From: Methylocystis sp.
GTDB lineage: Bacteria > Pseudomonadota > Alphaproteobacteria > Rhizobiales > Beijerinckiaceae
Length of the DNA stretch: 6,176 nucleotides
Direction: 5' to 3'
Assembly: GCA_023253795.1 (NCBI GenBank)
Contig: JALRFG010000125.1
Coordinates: 1-6,176 of the forward strand
Shown: piece after piece, positions 1 through 5,525 of the stretch
How positions within the stretch are numbered: the stretch's first letter is position 1
How the letters are laid out: every line of letters starts with the position of its first letter
The notes under the pieces: generated by a model
Seen by the model: only the letters and a program-made list of their open reading frames with translations
What the model was told of the DNA's origin: nothing
The model's database searches: none
Program-made: the position numbers and the translations under genes

Positions 1-2021
1 ACCTGGCCCGGCAGGAGCCGCTCGATCTCCTCGCCGACCAGAGACACAATGCGACTGGTCGTTTCGATACGCGTGCCAAGCGGCGCGCGCATATGCATCT
101 GCATGGTTCCGGACTTGATCTCGGGAAAGAAGTCCTGACCGTTGAAGTAAAACAGCACGAGCGAAGAAACGGCGAAGGCCAGAAAAGCGGGCACGAATAC
201 GCCGCGATTTTCGAGCGCGGTTTTCAGCGCATCATTGTATGCATCACGGAACGATTGAAACCCGCGATCAAACGACTGCTGGAAACGTTTAAAGGCGCCG
301 GGGGGCTTCGCGTCGGGCGCATGTGCGTGGGGCGGCTCGGGCACCGCGTTGGCGAAATGCGAAATGCCGCCCTCGCCAGCCAATGCGCCTTTTTCCGCGT
401 CCTCATTCGCCAGATCATAGATCCGCTTGGCTTCCTCTTCGAGCTTCTCGCTCGACGCTGTTGACGCTGCGGCGGCATGCGCGCCGTGTTCGCCATGCTC
501 CTCTCCGCCGTCGGCGTGTCCATGGGCATGGGGCGAGTTCGGATCGACGAGAATATATTTCGCCATCGTCGGCACCAGCGTGCGCGACAGAATGAAGGAG
601 GCCGCCATCGAGAAAATCACGGCCTCGGCCATCGGCGCGAACAAAAAGCCGGAGACGCCGCTTAATTCGAACAGCGGCAACCACACGAGCATGATGCACA
701 GCGTGGAGACAAAAGTGGCGGTGACGATCTGGTTCGCCGCATCAATGATCGCCACCTCAATCGGCTTGCCCATTTCAAGGTGGGTGTCGATATTCTCGAT
801 CATCACCGTCGCGTCGTCGACCAGAATGCCGACCGCCAGCGCCAGTCCGCCAAGCGTCATAATATTGATGGTCTGCCCGACAGCGTGAAGACAGATAACC
901 GAGGATAGAATCGACAACGGGATCGATGTGGCGATGATGACCGTCGCGCGCCACGAGCCCAGAAACAAAATCACGACAAGACCGGTTAACGCCGCCGCCA
1001 GCACCATTTCGTGAACCACGTCTTCAATGGAGTCCTTCACGAAGACCGAGGCGTCGTTGAGCAGCGTGACCTTGGTGCCCGGCGGACTGATCCGCTCAAT
1101 GTCGGGAATGGCCTTTTTGACGCCATTGACGACATCCAGCGTCGACGCCGCGCCATCCTTCATCACGACCAGAATAACCGCCTGCTTACCCTTCACCAGA
1201 ACGGCGTTGAGCTGCGGTGGTCCGGCGAGCTGCACATCTGCGACATCTCGCAGATAGACATATTGATTGCCGACACGTTTGATCGGCAGACTGTTGAAGT
1301 CCTCCACCGCCAGCGGCGTCGAGTTGGTCAAAACCATCCAGTCGGTTGTTTTGATCTTCTGATCGCCTGCAGGCAGAACGATATTCTGTCGCCCGAAGGC
1401 CTCGTGGACGTCCGTCGCCGTCAAATGGTGGGCCAGCAATTGCTGCTGGTCGAGCGAAACCAGCAATTGCTTGGGCATGCCGCCATAGGGCTGCGGCACA
1501 ATCGCGCCCGGTATGGTCACCAGCAACGGGCGGATATTGTTGAAGGCGAGGTTGAACATCGCCGCCGGCGTCAGATCTTCATTGGCGACCTGAAGCATCG
1601 CCACCGGCACCGACGAGGCGTCGAGGCGGAAAATCATTGGCGGCGAAATATCAGGCGGCAGCGCCTTGATGACGGTTTGCGAAATCGCGACGATTTCAGC
1701 CTCGGCCGCCGCAACGTCGCCCTCCGGCTGGAGATAAACCTTGATGACGCTGACGCCGTAGTAGGAGTCGCTTTCGATATGGTCGAGGCCCTCGACCGTC
1801 GAGGTCAGCTGGCGTTCGTAATAGAAGGTGATGCGGCCCGACACGTCCTCCGGCAAAAGACCGGCATAGGACCAGACCACCGCGACGACCGGAATACGAA
1901 TATTCGGGAACACATCAGTCGGCGATTTGAGGATCGACATGATCCCGTAGAGCAAAATCGCGATGGCCAGAACGACGAAGGTGTAAGGCCTCTTGAGCGC
2001 GACGACGACGATAGCGTTCAT
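1..2021 (-). CDS. RND-family efflux transporter permease subunit (N-terminal 673 residues; C-terminus beyond window)
   Basis: This is the inner-membrane pump subunit of an RND drug/metabolite exporter, driven by proton influx and normally working as a trimer with a periplasmic adaptor and an outer-membrane channel. The first transmembrane helix lies at about residues 14-31 and is followed by a periplasmic porter domain beginning SPTDVFPNIRIPVV. TM2 starts near residue 339. TM4 carries GILVDDATVMIEN, with the proton-relay aspartates D402 and D403 (equivalent to AcrB D407/D408). The loop at about 495-576 is cytoplasmic and histidine-rich, which is unusual. TM7 lies at about 608-626 and is followed by GQDFFPEIKSGTMQMHMRAP, the start of the second porter half. 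Family members are about 1,030-1,130 residues, so about a third is missing here. An in-frame TGA at 2034-2036 makes ATG 2021 the most upstream possible start; its Shine-Dalgarno match is poor. The VDD motif and the FFPE region look like the HAE/hydrophobe group more than CusA/CzcA metal pumps. The substrate cannot be read from the sequence. Confidence 0.95.
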   Translation of the reverse strand, partial: MNAIVVVALKRPYTFVVLAIAILLYGIMSILKSPTDVFPNIRIPVVAVVWSYAGLLPEDVSGRITFYYERQLTSTVEGLDHIESDSYYGVSVIKVYLQPEGDVAAAEAEIVAISQTVIKALPPDISPPMIFRLDASSVPVAMLQVANEDLTPAAMFNLAFNNIRPLLVTIPGAIVPQPYGGMPKQLLVSLDQQQLLAHHLTATDVHEAFGRQNIVLPAGDQKIKTTDWMVLTNSTPLAVEDFNSLPIKRVGNQYVYLRDVADVQLAGPPQLNAVLVKGKQAVILVVMKDGAASTLDVVNGVKKAIPDIERISPPGTKVTLLNDASVFVKDSIEDVVHEMVLAAALTGLVVILFLGSWRATVIIATSIPLSILSSVICLHAVGQTINIMTLGGLALAVGILVDDATVMIENIDTHLEMGKPIEVAIIDAANQIVTATFVSTLCIMLVWLPLFELSGVSGFLFAPMAEAVIFSMAASFILSRTLVPTMAKYILVDPNSPHAHGHADGGEEHGEHGAHAAAASTASSEKLEEEAKRIYDLANEDAEKGALAGEGGISHFANAVPEPPHAHAPDAKPPGAFKRFQQSFDRGFQSFRDAYNDALKTALENRGVFVPAFLAFAVSSLVLFYFNGQDFFPEIKSGTMQMHMRAPLGTRIETTSRIVSLVGEEIERLLPGQ

Positions 2022-2089
2022 GACGTTTGCTGCTCAACCATTCTGGCTGCTCTGCTCCTGAACGAACATCCCGGCCGCGTGATGCGCAC
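2018..2089 (-). promoter_or_regulatory. candidate leader peptide frame overlapping the RND start
   Basis: A short frame opens at GTG 2089 (23 codons), with an internal ATG at 2041 (7 codons, MVEQQTS). Its TGA overlaps the RND ATG as ATGA at 2018-2021. An AGGAG sequence (minus strand, 2055-2059) lies 13 nt before the internal ATG, which is longer than ideal. The RND start itself has no good Shine-Dalgarno sequence, so translational coupling is conceivable. The peptide resembles no attenuator I recognise, and chance is a real alternative. Confidence 0.2.
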
Positions 2090-2328
2090 GCTTCGGCGAA
2101 GCTAGGGGATGTTTGTCTGGAACAGCGTTTCAGATTTTGGGCGGACGTCCCGTGCGGGAATCGGCGCTCCGATCAGCCACAGTTAAAGCAAACTTTCGCG
2201 ACCGACTCACGAAGGCGTTGATCAAAAAAACCCATATTGTGTCGAATAATTACGGGGATAATTCCGCGATGAAGGAGAATTTAATTTGACTTTCGATTCT
2301 TTGAAATTCTGACGCCTCGTTGTGTCTG
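2022..2328. other. 307-bp intergenic region upstream of the RND gene
   Basis: No convincing gene is present on either strand. From right to left it holds an AT-rich island at about 2221-2310, which stands out from the GC-rich surroundings; a run of seven T on the minus strand at 2224-2230 without a strong hairpin before it; two adjacent inverted repeats at 2148-2173; a GCTTCG-G-CGAAGC inverted repeat at 2090-2102; and the leader-like frame. The island is where I would expect the minus-strand promoter of the RND gene. The best match I find there is TTCAAA, 16 nt, TAAATT (minus strand, about 2280-2307), four of six bases in each box, which is weak. No adaptor-protein remnant is visible. Confidence 0.6.
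2148..2173. repeat. two adjacent inverted repeats
   Basis: TCCCG-TG-CGGGA (2148-2159) is immediately followed by ATCGG-CGCT-CCGAT (2160-2173). Both have perfect 5-bp arms. They lie 127-152 bp upstream of the RND start in noncoding DNA. They could be operator half-sites or an RNA stem; no T run follows on either strand, so a rho-independent terminator is unlikely. Confidence 0.4.
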
Positions 2329-2595
2329 TCAACGGATGGCGCCGCAGGGCTCCTGACAAATGTCGGCGGCCGGAATATCCAGCGCATAGGGATCATGACG
2401 CGTTACGGCGGTGCTGTGCGTCAGCGACTCCTGCACCGGCGGAAACAGGGTCTTGCGGCTGTCATCCTCAAAAAACCACTCAACCGGCGTCGAATCGGCA
2501 AGCTTTCTCGCTTCCGCGCCGGCGCTGGCGAGGCTCGCCAGCAACACGACAAAGCCTGCGAGAGATGTGCGCTTCAGGGCTCGGGAAAAGATCAT
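2329..2595 (-). CDS. small exported protein of unknown function, with C-terminal CX3C
   Basis: This is an 88-residue product from ATG 2595; a GTG directly before it at 2598 would add one residue. The N-terminus is a classical Sec signal peptide: basic residues R5, K8 and R9, a hydrophobic core at about 12-22 (LAGFVVLLASL), and an AxA-type cleavage site near ASA/AEA at residues 23-29. The mature part of about 60 residues is hydrophilic, without repeats, and ends in CQEPCGAIR with C80 and C84 four residues from the C-terminus, which could form a disulfide or bind a ligand. There is no lipobox. I do not recognise the family. The start lies 18 bp after the antiporter stop on the same strand, so the two genes are probably cotranscribed. 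The Shine-Dalgarno sequence is weak (GGACGG, rather distant), which suggests translation depends on the upstream gene. A signal peptide in this frame makes a chance frame unlikely. Confidence 0.7.
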   Translation of the reverse strand: MIFSRALKRTSLAGFVVLLASLASAGAEARKLADSTPVEWFFEDDSRKTLFPPVQESLTHSTAVTRHDPYALDIPAADICQEPCGAIR

Positions 2596-2613
2596 CACTG
2601 ACTGCCGTCCGCT

Positions 2614-3885
2614 TTATCGCCAGAAAGAGATGCGCGTCGCCGCTGCATCAAGCATAGAATAACAGTTCGCTCCGGCATTGGCGAGGGTCGTGCAGCCGCG
2701 ATCAATCAACCCGACAAGCTCATTTCCGTCAGCTTGCGCGCGCAGCCATTGAGCAAAGCTCGGAAACGCCGTCACGGTCACAAAAGCGGCGCCGACCAGC
2801 GCCGTCGCGGTGTCCTGCCGTATCTGCCCCGATTGAACGCCAAGATAGGAGATTGCGACAACGAGCGGCAGCGTCGCCGCCGTCATCAACGCAAGCGCAG
2901 GCAAATCGGCGCCCGAGAGAACGCCCCGGTAAAAGAACAGCGGAACCAGCCGAATAGATAAGAAGGCGATGCAAAACAGCACAAACTGGGCGATGCTCGC
3001 GCCATCTGACACCAGCGCCTGAAGATCATAGGTGATGCCGCTGGCGATGAAAAAAACCGGGATCAGAAAGCCGGAACCGATAGAGGTCAGACGGTCTTCG
3101 AGAGTTGAGTCCCGCGCGACGCTTTCCAGCACCGCCACCACCAGGCCCGCCGCATAGGCGCCCGCGACCGTCTCCATGCCGAAATTATTCGCCAGCGCCA
3201 CATAGCCCAGCAGCACAAGCACCGCCGCGCGCACCGGAAAAACGCCGCTGTTCCTCAGCCAATTGGAGAGGCTCGCGACATGCAGACGGGAGATGAAACG
3301 GATCAGCAGGAAAATGGAGCCGATCGCCAGCGCCAGAAAAAACAGGCTGGAGAACGCCTGATGCAGATGATGTTTCTCCGCCGCCAGCGCGATCGAGGCG
3401 AACAAAAGCGGCCCCAGTTCGCCAAAGGCCGCCGCGCCGAGCAGATAATCGCCAAAACGCGTACCCATCTCGCCGCCCTGTTTCAGGATCGGGACAAGAA
3501 TGCCAAAGGCCGTCGTCGGCAGGATAATCGCCAGCAACACCACGCCCTTGACGAGACCGACGGCGTAAAGGGCGCTGGCGAACAACACGGCGAGGCTAAA
3601 GGCGAAAAACCAGTATTTCGCGCCAAGGCGGAGCGCCGGCAGGCTGATTTCGTGGCGCCGGGCCTCAAAGCCGGCCTGAAAGAACAGGAAGACCAACCCC
3701 AGCTCTTTCAGAAAATCGATCGTCGGATCGACCACCACAAGCCCGGCGAGGCCAGGGCCGAGGACCACGCCCAGCATCAGCTCAATCGCCACCAGCGGCA
3801 TCCGCTTCAACGCCGGGATACGGTTCAGCAAAGGAGCGAGGACCGCTGCGAGAGAAATCAGAAAAAGCGCGCGGAAATCGTTCAT
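2614..3885 (-). CDS. cation:proton antiporter, CPA2 / Na+/H+ exchanger type
   Basis: This is a 423-residue integral membrane protein with about 12 hydrophobic segments filling residues 3-380, the usual size of the transporter domain of the monovalent cation:proton antiporter-2 family. Recognisable family regions are LMLGVVLGPGLAG (37-49), the GLVFLFFQAGFEA stretch (63-75), LPTTAFGILVPIL (122-134), AAAFGELGPLLFAS (151-164) and FLIPVFFIASGITYDL (273-288). Where many relatives have aspartate (FQD or DD) this one has E156. There is no C-terminal TrkA-N/RCK nucleotide-binding domain as in KefB/KefC; only a tail of about 40 residues with two cysteines (C398, C408). I chose ATG 3885 because AGGGGG lies just before it and the hydrophobic protein begins there; an upstream in-frame ATG at 3945 would add 20 Arg-rich residues of noncoding appearance. 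It is transcribed divergently from the microprotein/hflKC genes and leads the small exported-protein gene. Na+ or K+ specificity cannot be decided. Confidence 0.93.
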   Translation of the reverse strand: MNDFRALFLISLAAVLAPLLNRIPALKRMPLVAIELMLGVVLGPGLAGLVVVDPTIDFLKELGLVFLFFQAGFEARRHEISLPALRLGAKYWFFAFSLAVLFASALYAVGLVKGVVLLAIILPTTAFGILVPILKQGGEMGTRFGDYLLGAAAFGELGPLLFASIALAAEKHHLHQAFSSLFFLALAIGSIFLLIRFISRLHVASLSNWLRNSGVFPVRAAVLVLLGYVALANNFGMETVAGAYAAGLVVAVLESVARDSTLEDRLTSIGSGFLIPVFFIASGITYDLQALVSDGASIAQFVLFCIAFLSIRLVPLFFYRGVLSGADLPALALMTAATLPLVVAISYLGVQSGQIRQDTATALVGAAFVTVTAFPSFAQWLRAQADGNELVGLIDRGCTTLANAGANCYSMLDAAATRISFWR

Positions 3886-3986
3886 GAGCCCCCTGCCGAG
3901 CGTTACGGCGCGCCGTCTCGGGAAAGCCGGACGGACGCCGCGCATCTACAGGCATCCCGATTTGGGCACAAGCCGCCGCCGTCCCT

Positions 3987-4003
3987 CGGCAAAGCTTTTG
4001 CCG
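3987..4003. repeat. perfect 7-bp inverted repeat overlapping a -35 box
   Basis: CGGCAAA-GCT-TTTGCCG, extendable to 10 pairs with one G-U when read as RNA (3984-4006). Its right arm contains the -35 box of the plus-strand promoter candidate (TTGCCG, 3998-4003). A dimeric repressor bound here would block that promoter. A terminator is unlikely because no T run follows on either strand. Confidence 0.45.
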
Positions 4004-4026
4004 GGGCGCCGCAGCCCGCCTATAAC
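3998..4026 (+). promoter_or_regulatory. candidate sigma70-type promoter for the microprotein (and possibly hflKC)
   Basis: TTGCCG (3998-4003), a 17-bp spacer and TATAAC (4021-4026) match the housekeeping consensus at 4 of 6 and 5 of 6 positions with ideal spacing. Transcription would begin near 4033 and give a leader of about 80 nt before the microprotein start. The bases CCTATAACTC also faintly resemble alphaproteobacterial heat-shock -10 boxes, which would suit hflKC, but the -35 side does not decide it. Confidence 0.45.
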
Positions 4027-4102
4027 TCAGAGTAAGGGAGGACAGGCGCTGTGCACGAGCCACGCGAGCCCTAATTGATATGGAAAGCCCTTTAACGGAG
4101 AC

Positions 4103-4107
4103 AGGAG
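4103..4107 (+). promoter_or_regulatory. strong ribosome binding site of the 35-residue microprotein
   Basis: AGGAG followed by six A residues and then ATG 4114. This near-ideal site is the main reason to accept such a short reading frame and fixes its start. Confidence 0.75.
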
Positions 4108-4113
4108 AAAAAA

Positions 4114-4221
4114 ATGGATGAATTTGGCCCCAGTTTCATCAGAAACGCCATGATCAGCTTTTTCCTCGCTTTGTTCGTCTCGTTCCTCTTCGTGTGGTTT
4201 CCGGACATGTTCCGCCCCTGA
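4114..4221 (+). CDS. 35-residue single-span membrane microprotein, family not recognised
   Basis: The frame runs from ATG 4114 to TGA 4219-4221. The N-terminus (MDEFGPSFIRNA) is short and polar. It is followed by one hydrophobic segment at about residues 12-29 (AMISFFLALFVSFLFVWF) and a short tail PDMFRP. Nine of the 35 residues are Phe, which is striking. Evidence that it is real: the AGGAG-A6-ATG start, a clean membrane span, and a plausible promoter 90 bp upstream. The charges on each side are too balanced to predict topology. It lies 140 bp upstream of hflK in the same direction, so it may be cotranscribed with the FtsH-modulating HflKC complex. A role as partner, regulator or substrate of FtsH-HflKC is inference from position alone. 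It does not look like CydX or another small oxidase subunit I know. Confidence 0.7.
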   Translation: MDEFGPSFIRNAMISFFLALFVSFLFVWFPDMFRP

Positions 4222-4223
4222 AA

Positions 4224-4260
4224 GCGCGACCGCTTCCCCGGCTGAACCCGCGCGTTTTTT
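4224..4260 (+). terminator. weak terminator- or attenuator-like hairpin after the microprotein gene
   Basis: GCGCG (4224-4228) can pair with CGCGC (4249-4253), leaving a 20-nt C-rich loop, and is followed by one G and then six T (4255-4260). It begins 3 bp after the microprotein stop. The stem is only five pairs and the loop is long, so termination would be partial at best. If real, it would lower readthrough into hflK. Confidence 0.25.
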
Positions 4261-4278
4261 CAACGCGTTGAGCCACAA

Positions 4279-4307
4279 TTGTCGCCGGCGACGGTGGCGC
4301 CTATATC
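4279..4307 (+). promoter_or_regulatory. candidate internal promoter for hflKC
   Basis: TTGTCG (4279-4284), a 17-bp spacer and TATATC (4302-4307), each 4 of 6 against the housekeeping consensus. Transcription would start near 4314 and leave a leader of about 48 nt before hflK. This would let hflKC be expressed independently of the microprotein. The spacer contains a palindrome. Confidence 0.35.
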
Positions 4308-4326
4308 TGCCCAAACGCCGGCGACG
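4283..4326. repeat. 11-bp direct repeat flanking the -10 box of the hflK promoter candidate
   Basis: CGCCGGCGACG occurs at 4283-4293 and again at 4316-4326, 33 bp apart start to start (about three helical turns). The first copy is part of a perfect 12-bp palindrome, GTCGCCGGCGAC (4281-4292). An 8-bp palindrome ACAATTGT (4275-4282) abuts it. The copies lie on either side of TATATC 4302-4307, as expected of paired operator sites, though GC-rich DNA produces such repeats by chance. Confidence 0.4.
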
Positions 4327-4361
4327 CCGTGCGGAGGCCACATCAACGATCGGCGGAATAA

Positions 4362-5525
4362 ATGCCCTGGAGCAATCAAGGCGGGCCAGGAAATCGCAAC
4401 AACGACCCCTCGGGACAGCCGCAGGGACCATGGGGCCAAGGCTCCGGCGGCTCGGGCGGCGGCAATAACGGCCAACCGCCCGATCTGGAAGAATTGCTGC
4501 GTCGGAGTCAGGACGCGCTGAATCAGCTTCTGCCATCAAATTTTGGCGGCAACGGAATGATGATCCTCGCGCTGGTCGGATTGCTCGCCTGGCTGTTATC
4601 CGGGTTTTACACGGTCGGCCCAAATGAGATTGGCCTCAATCTCGTGTTCGGCAAATATCTCGGCAAAACGCAGGCCGGCCTTAATTACAATTTGCCGGCG
4701 CCCATTGGCGACGTGACCAAACTCGCCGTCACCGATCGCAACGTCACCGATGTTGGCTTCCATGGCGAACCATCCGCCGAACGTCATCGCAACAATGGCC
4801 AGCCGCACGCTAGCCAGCCTCAGATCGCGGAAGCGCCGGAAGAAAGCCTGATGCTCACCGGCGATGAAAACATCGCCGATATAAAATTTCGCGTCGTCTG
4901 GCAGATCGATCCTGCGAAGCCCGAAGACTACGCCTTCAACGTCGCCAATCCACGCGCCACGGTGAAGGCGGTGGCCGAAAGCGCCATGCGCGAGATCGTC
5001 GGCCAATCACAGATCCAGAAAATTCTCACCGCCGACCGCAAACTCATCGAACCCGCCTGCCAGCAACTCATGCAGAAAGTTCTGGATGATTATCATAGCG
5101 GCGTGATGGTGCTTCAGGTGTTGCTGCTGTCTGTCGATCCGCCGCAGTCCGTGATCGCCGCCTTCCGTGACGTCACTGCCGCGCAGCAGGATTTGCAGCG
5201 TCTGGGTAATGAGGCGGAGGCCTACGCCAATCGCGTCGTGCCGGAGGCGCGCGGCGCCGCCGCCCGCATCATTCAGGAGGCGGAAGCCTATCGCGAGCAG
5301 ACCGTCGCCGAGGCGCGCGGTCAGGCGGGACGTTTCGATAAAATTTACGCGCAATATAAAAATGCGCCGTCGCTGACGCGCCAACGTCTCTATATCGAAA
5401 CCATGGAGCGCGTGCTTGGCGGCGCGGAAAAAGTGGTGATCGACGATCCATCAAAAGGCGGCGCCAGCGTTGCGCCCTTCCTCCCCCTGCCTGCTTTCGC
5501 ACCGTTCCAGGGAGGCCAGAAATGA
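4362..5525 (+). CDS. hflK: HflK, SPFH-domain subunit of the FtsH-associated HflKC complex
   Basis: HflK pairs with HflC in a large membrane-anchored assembly around the FtsH protease and modulates degradation of membrane proteins. The 387 residues show: a Gly/Asn/Gln-rich cytoplasmic N-terminus (1-40) starting with the typical MPWSNQGG; a short helix (41-57); one transmembrane span (about 66-84); the SPFH/band-7 domain, starting at YTVGPNEIGLNLVFGKYL and including ESLMLTGDENIADIKFRVVW (161-180); then a long Ala/Glu-rich helix (about 265-330, with NEAEAYANRVVPEARG); and a C-terminal LPLPAF tail. E. coli HflK is 419 residues. Residues about 133-160 form a hydrophilic His/Asn/Gln-rich stretch longer than in E. 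coli. ATG 4362 is supported by the conserved N-terminus; the ribosome site (GGCGGA, 4352-4357) is modest. The stop overlaps the hflC start. Confidence 0.97.
   Translation: MPWSNQGGPGNRNNDPSGQPQGPWGQGSGGSGGGNNGQPPDLEELLRRSQDALNQLLPSNFGGNGMMILALVGLLAWLLSGFYTVGPNEIGLNLVFGKYLGKTQAGLNYNLPAPIGDVTKLAVTDRNVTDVGFHGEPSAERHRNNGQPHASQPQIAEAPEESLMLTGDENIADIKFRVVWQIDPAKPEDYAFNVANPRATVKAVAESAMREIVGQSQIQKILTADRKLIEPACQQLMQKVLDDYHSGVMVLQVLLLSVDPPQSVIAAFRDVTAAQQDLQRLGNEAEAYANRVVPEARGAAARIIQEAEAYREQTVAEARGQAGRFDKIYAQYKNAPSLTRQRLYIETMERVLGGAEKVVIDDPSKGGASVAPFLPLPAFAPFQGGQK
5509..5515 (+). promoter_or_regulatory. ribosome binding site of hflC inside the end of hflK
   Basis: AGGGAGG lies 6 nt before ATG 5522, within the last hflK codons. 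It fixes the hflC start and, with the ATGA overlap, indicates coupled translation and balanced HflK/HflC amounts. Confidence 0.8.

Larger units (their letters stand above)
3886..4113. other. divergent intergenic region between the antiporter and the microprotein/hflKC genes
   Basis: These 228 bp must hold the promoters for both directions. For the plus strand a reasonable promoter is visible at 3998-4026. For the minus strand I find AGGGGG close to the antiporter start but no convincing -35/-10 pair. The inverted repeat at 3987-4003 could serve either side. Frames read across this stretch in both directions are Arg/Pro-rich and look noncoding. Confidence 0.55.

Noticed and set aside
1011..2105. 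364-codon open frame on the plus strand
   Set aside because: It lies antisense to the RND permease, which has clear family motifs in its own frame. The product is Arg/Asp/His-rich without domains, as expected of a GC-rich shadow frame.
2108..2185. 25-codon plus-strand frame in the intergenic gap
   Set aside because: The G-rich stretch is directly adjacent to the ATG (no proper spacing), the peptide has no feature, and it overlaps the inverted repeats.
2215..2245. Rho-independent terminator at the T7 run (minus strand) after the small exported-protein gene
   Set aside because: Only a 3-4 bp CCC/GGG stem with a loop of more than 20 nt precedes the T run, so there is not enough structure to call it.
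2286..2314. Plus-strand promoter starting TTGACT at 2286
   Set aside because: A good -35 match, but the -10 position reads CTGACG and no plus-strand gene follows.
3886..3945. 20-residue N-terminal extension of the antiporter from an upstream ATG at 3945
   Set aside because: The extension is Arg-rich with no family similarity, and AGGGGG sits directly before the ATG at 3885, where the hydrophobic protein starts.
3280..4035. 251-codon plus-strand frame across the antiporter
   Set aside because: Highly charged Gln/Arg/Lys-rich product typical of the complement of a membrane-protein gene; no ribosome site or motif.
4075..4103. TTGATA at 4075-4080 as a -35 box
   Set aside because: The position 17 bp downstream reads GAGACA, not a -10 box, and would put the transcription start on top of the microprotein ribosome site.
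4027..4623. 198-codon minus-strand frame over the microprotein and start of hflK
   Set aside because: Arg/Pro-rich and antisense to the clear HflK N-terminus; no recognisable domain. It would also contradict the strong plus-strand start at 4114.
4596..5006. 136-codon minus-strand frame inside hflK
   Set aside because: Shadow of hflK; no motif, and HflK coding in this stretch is unambiguous.
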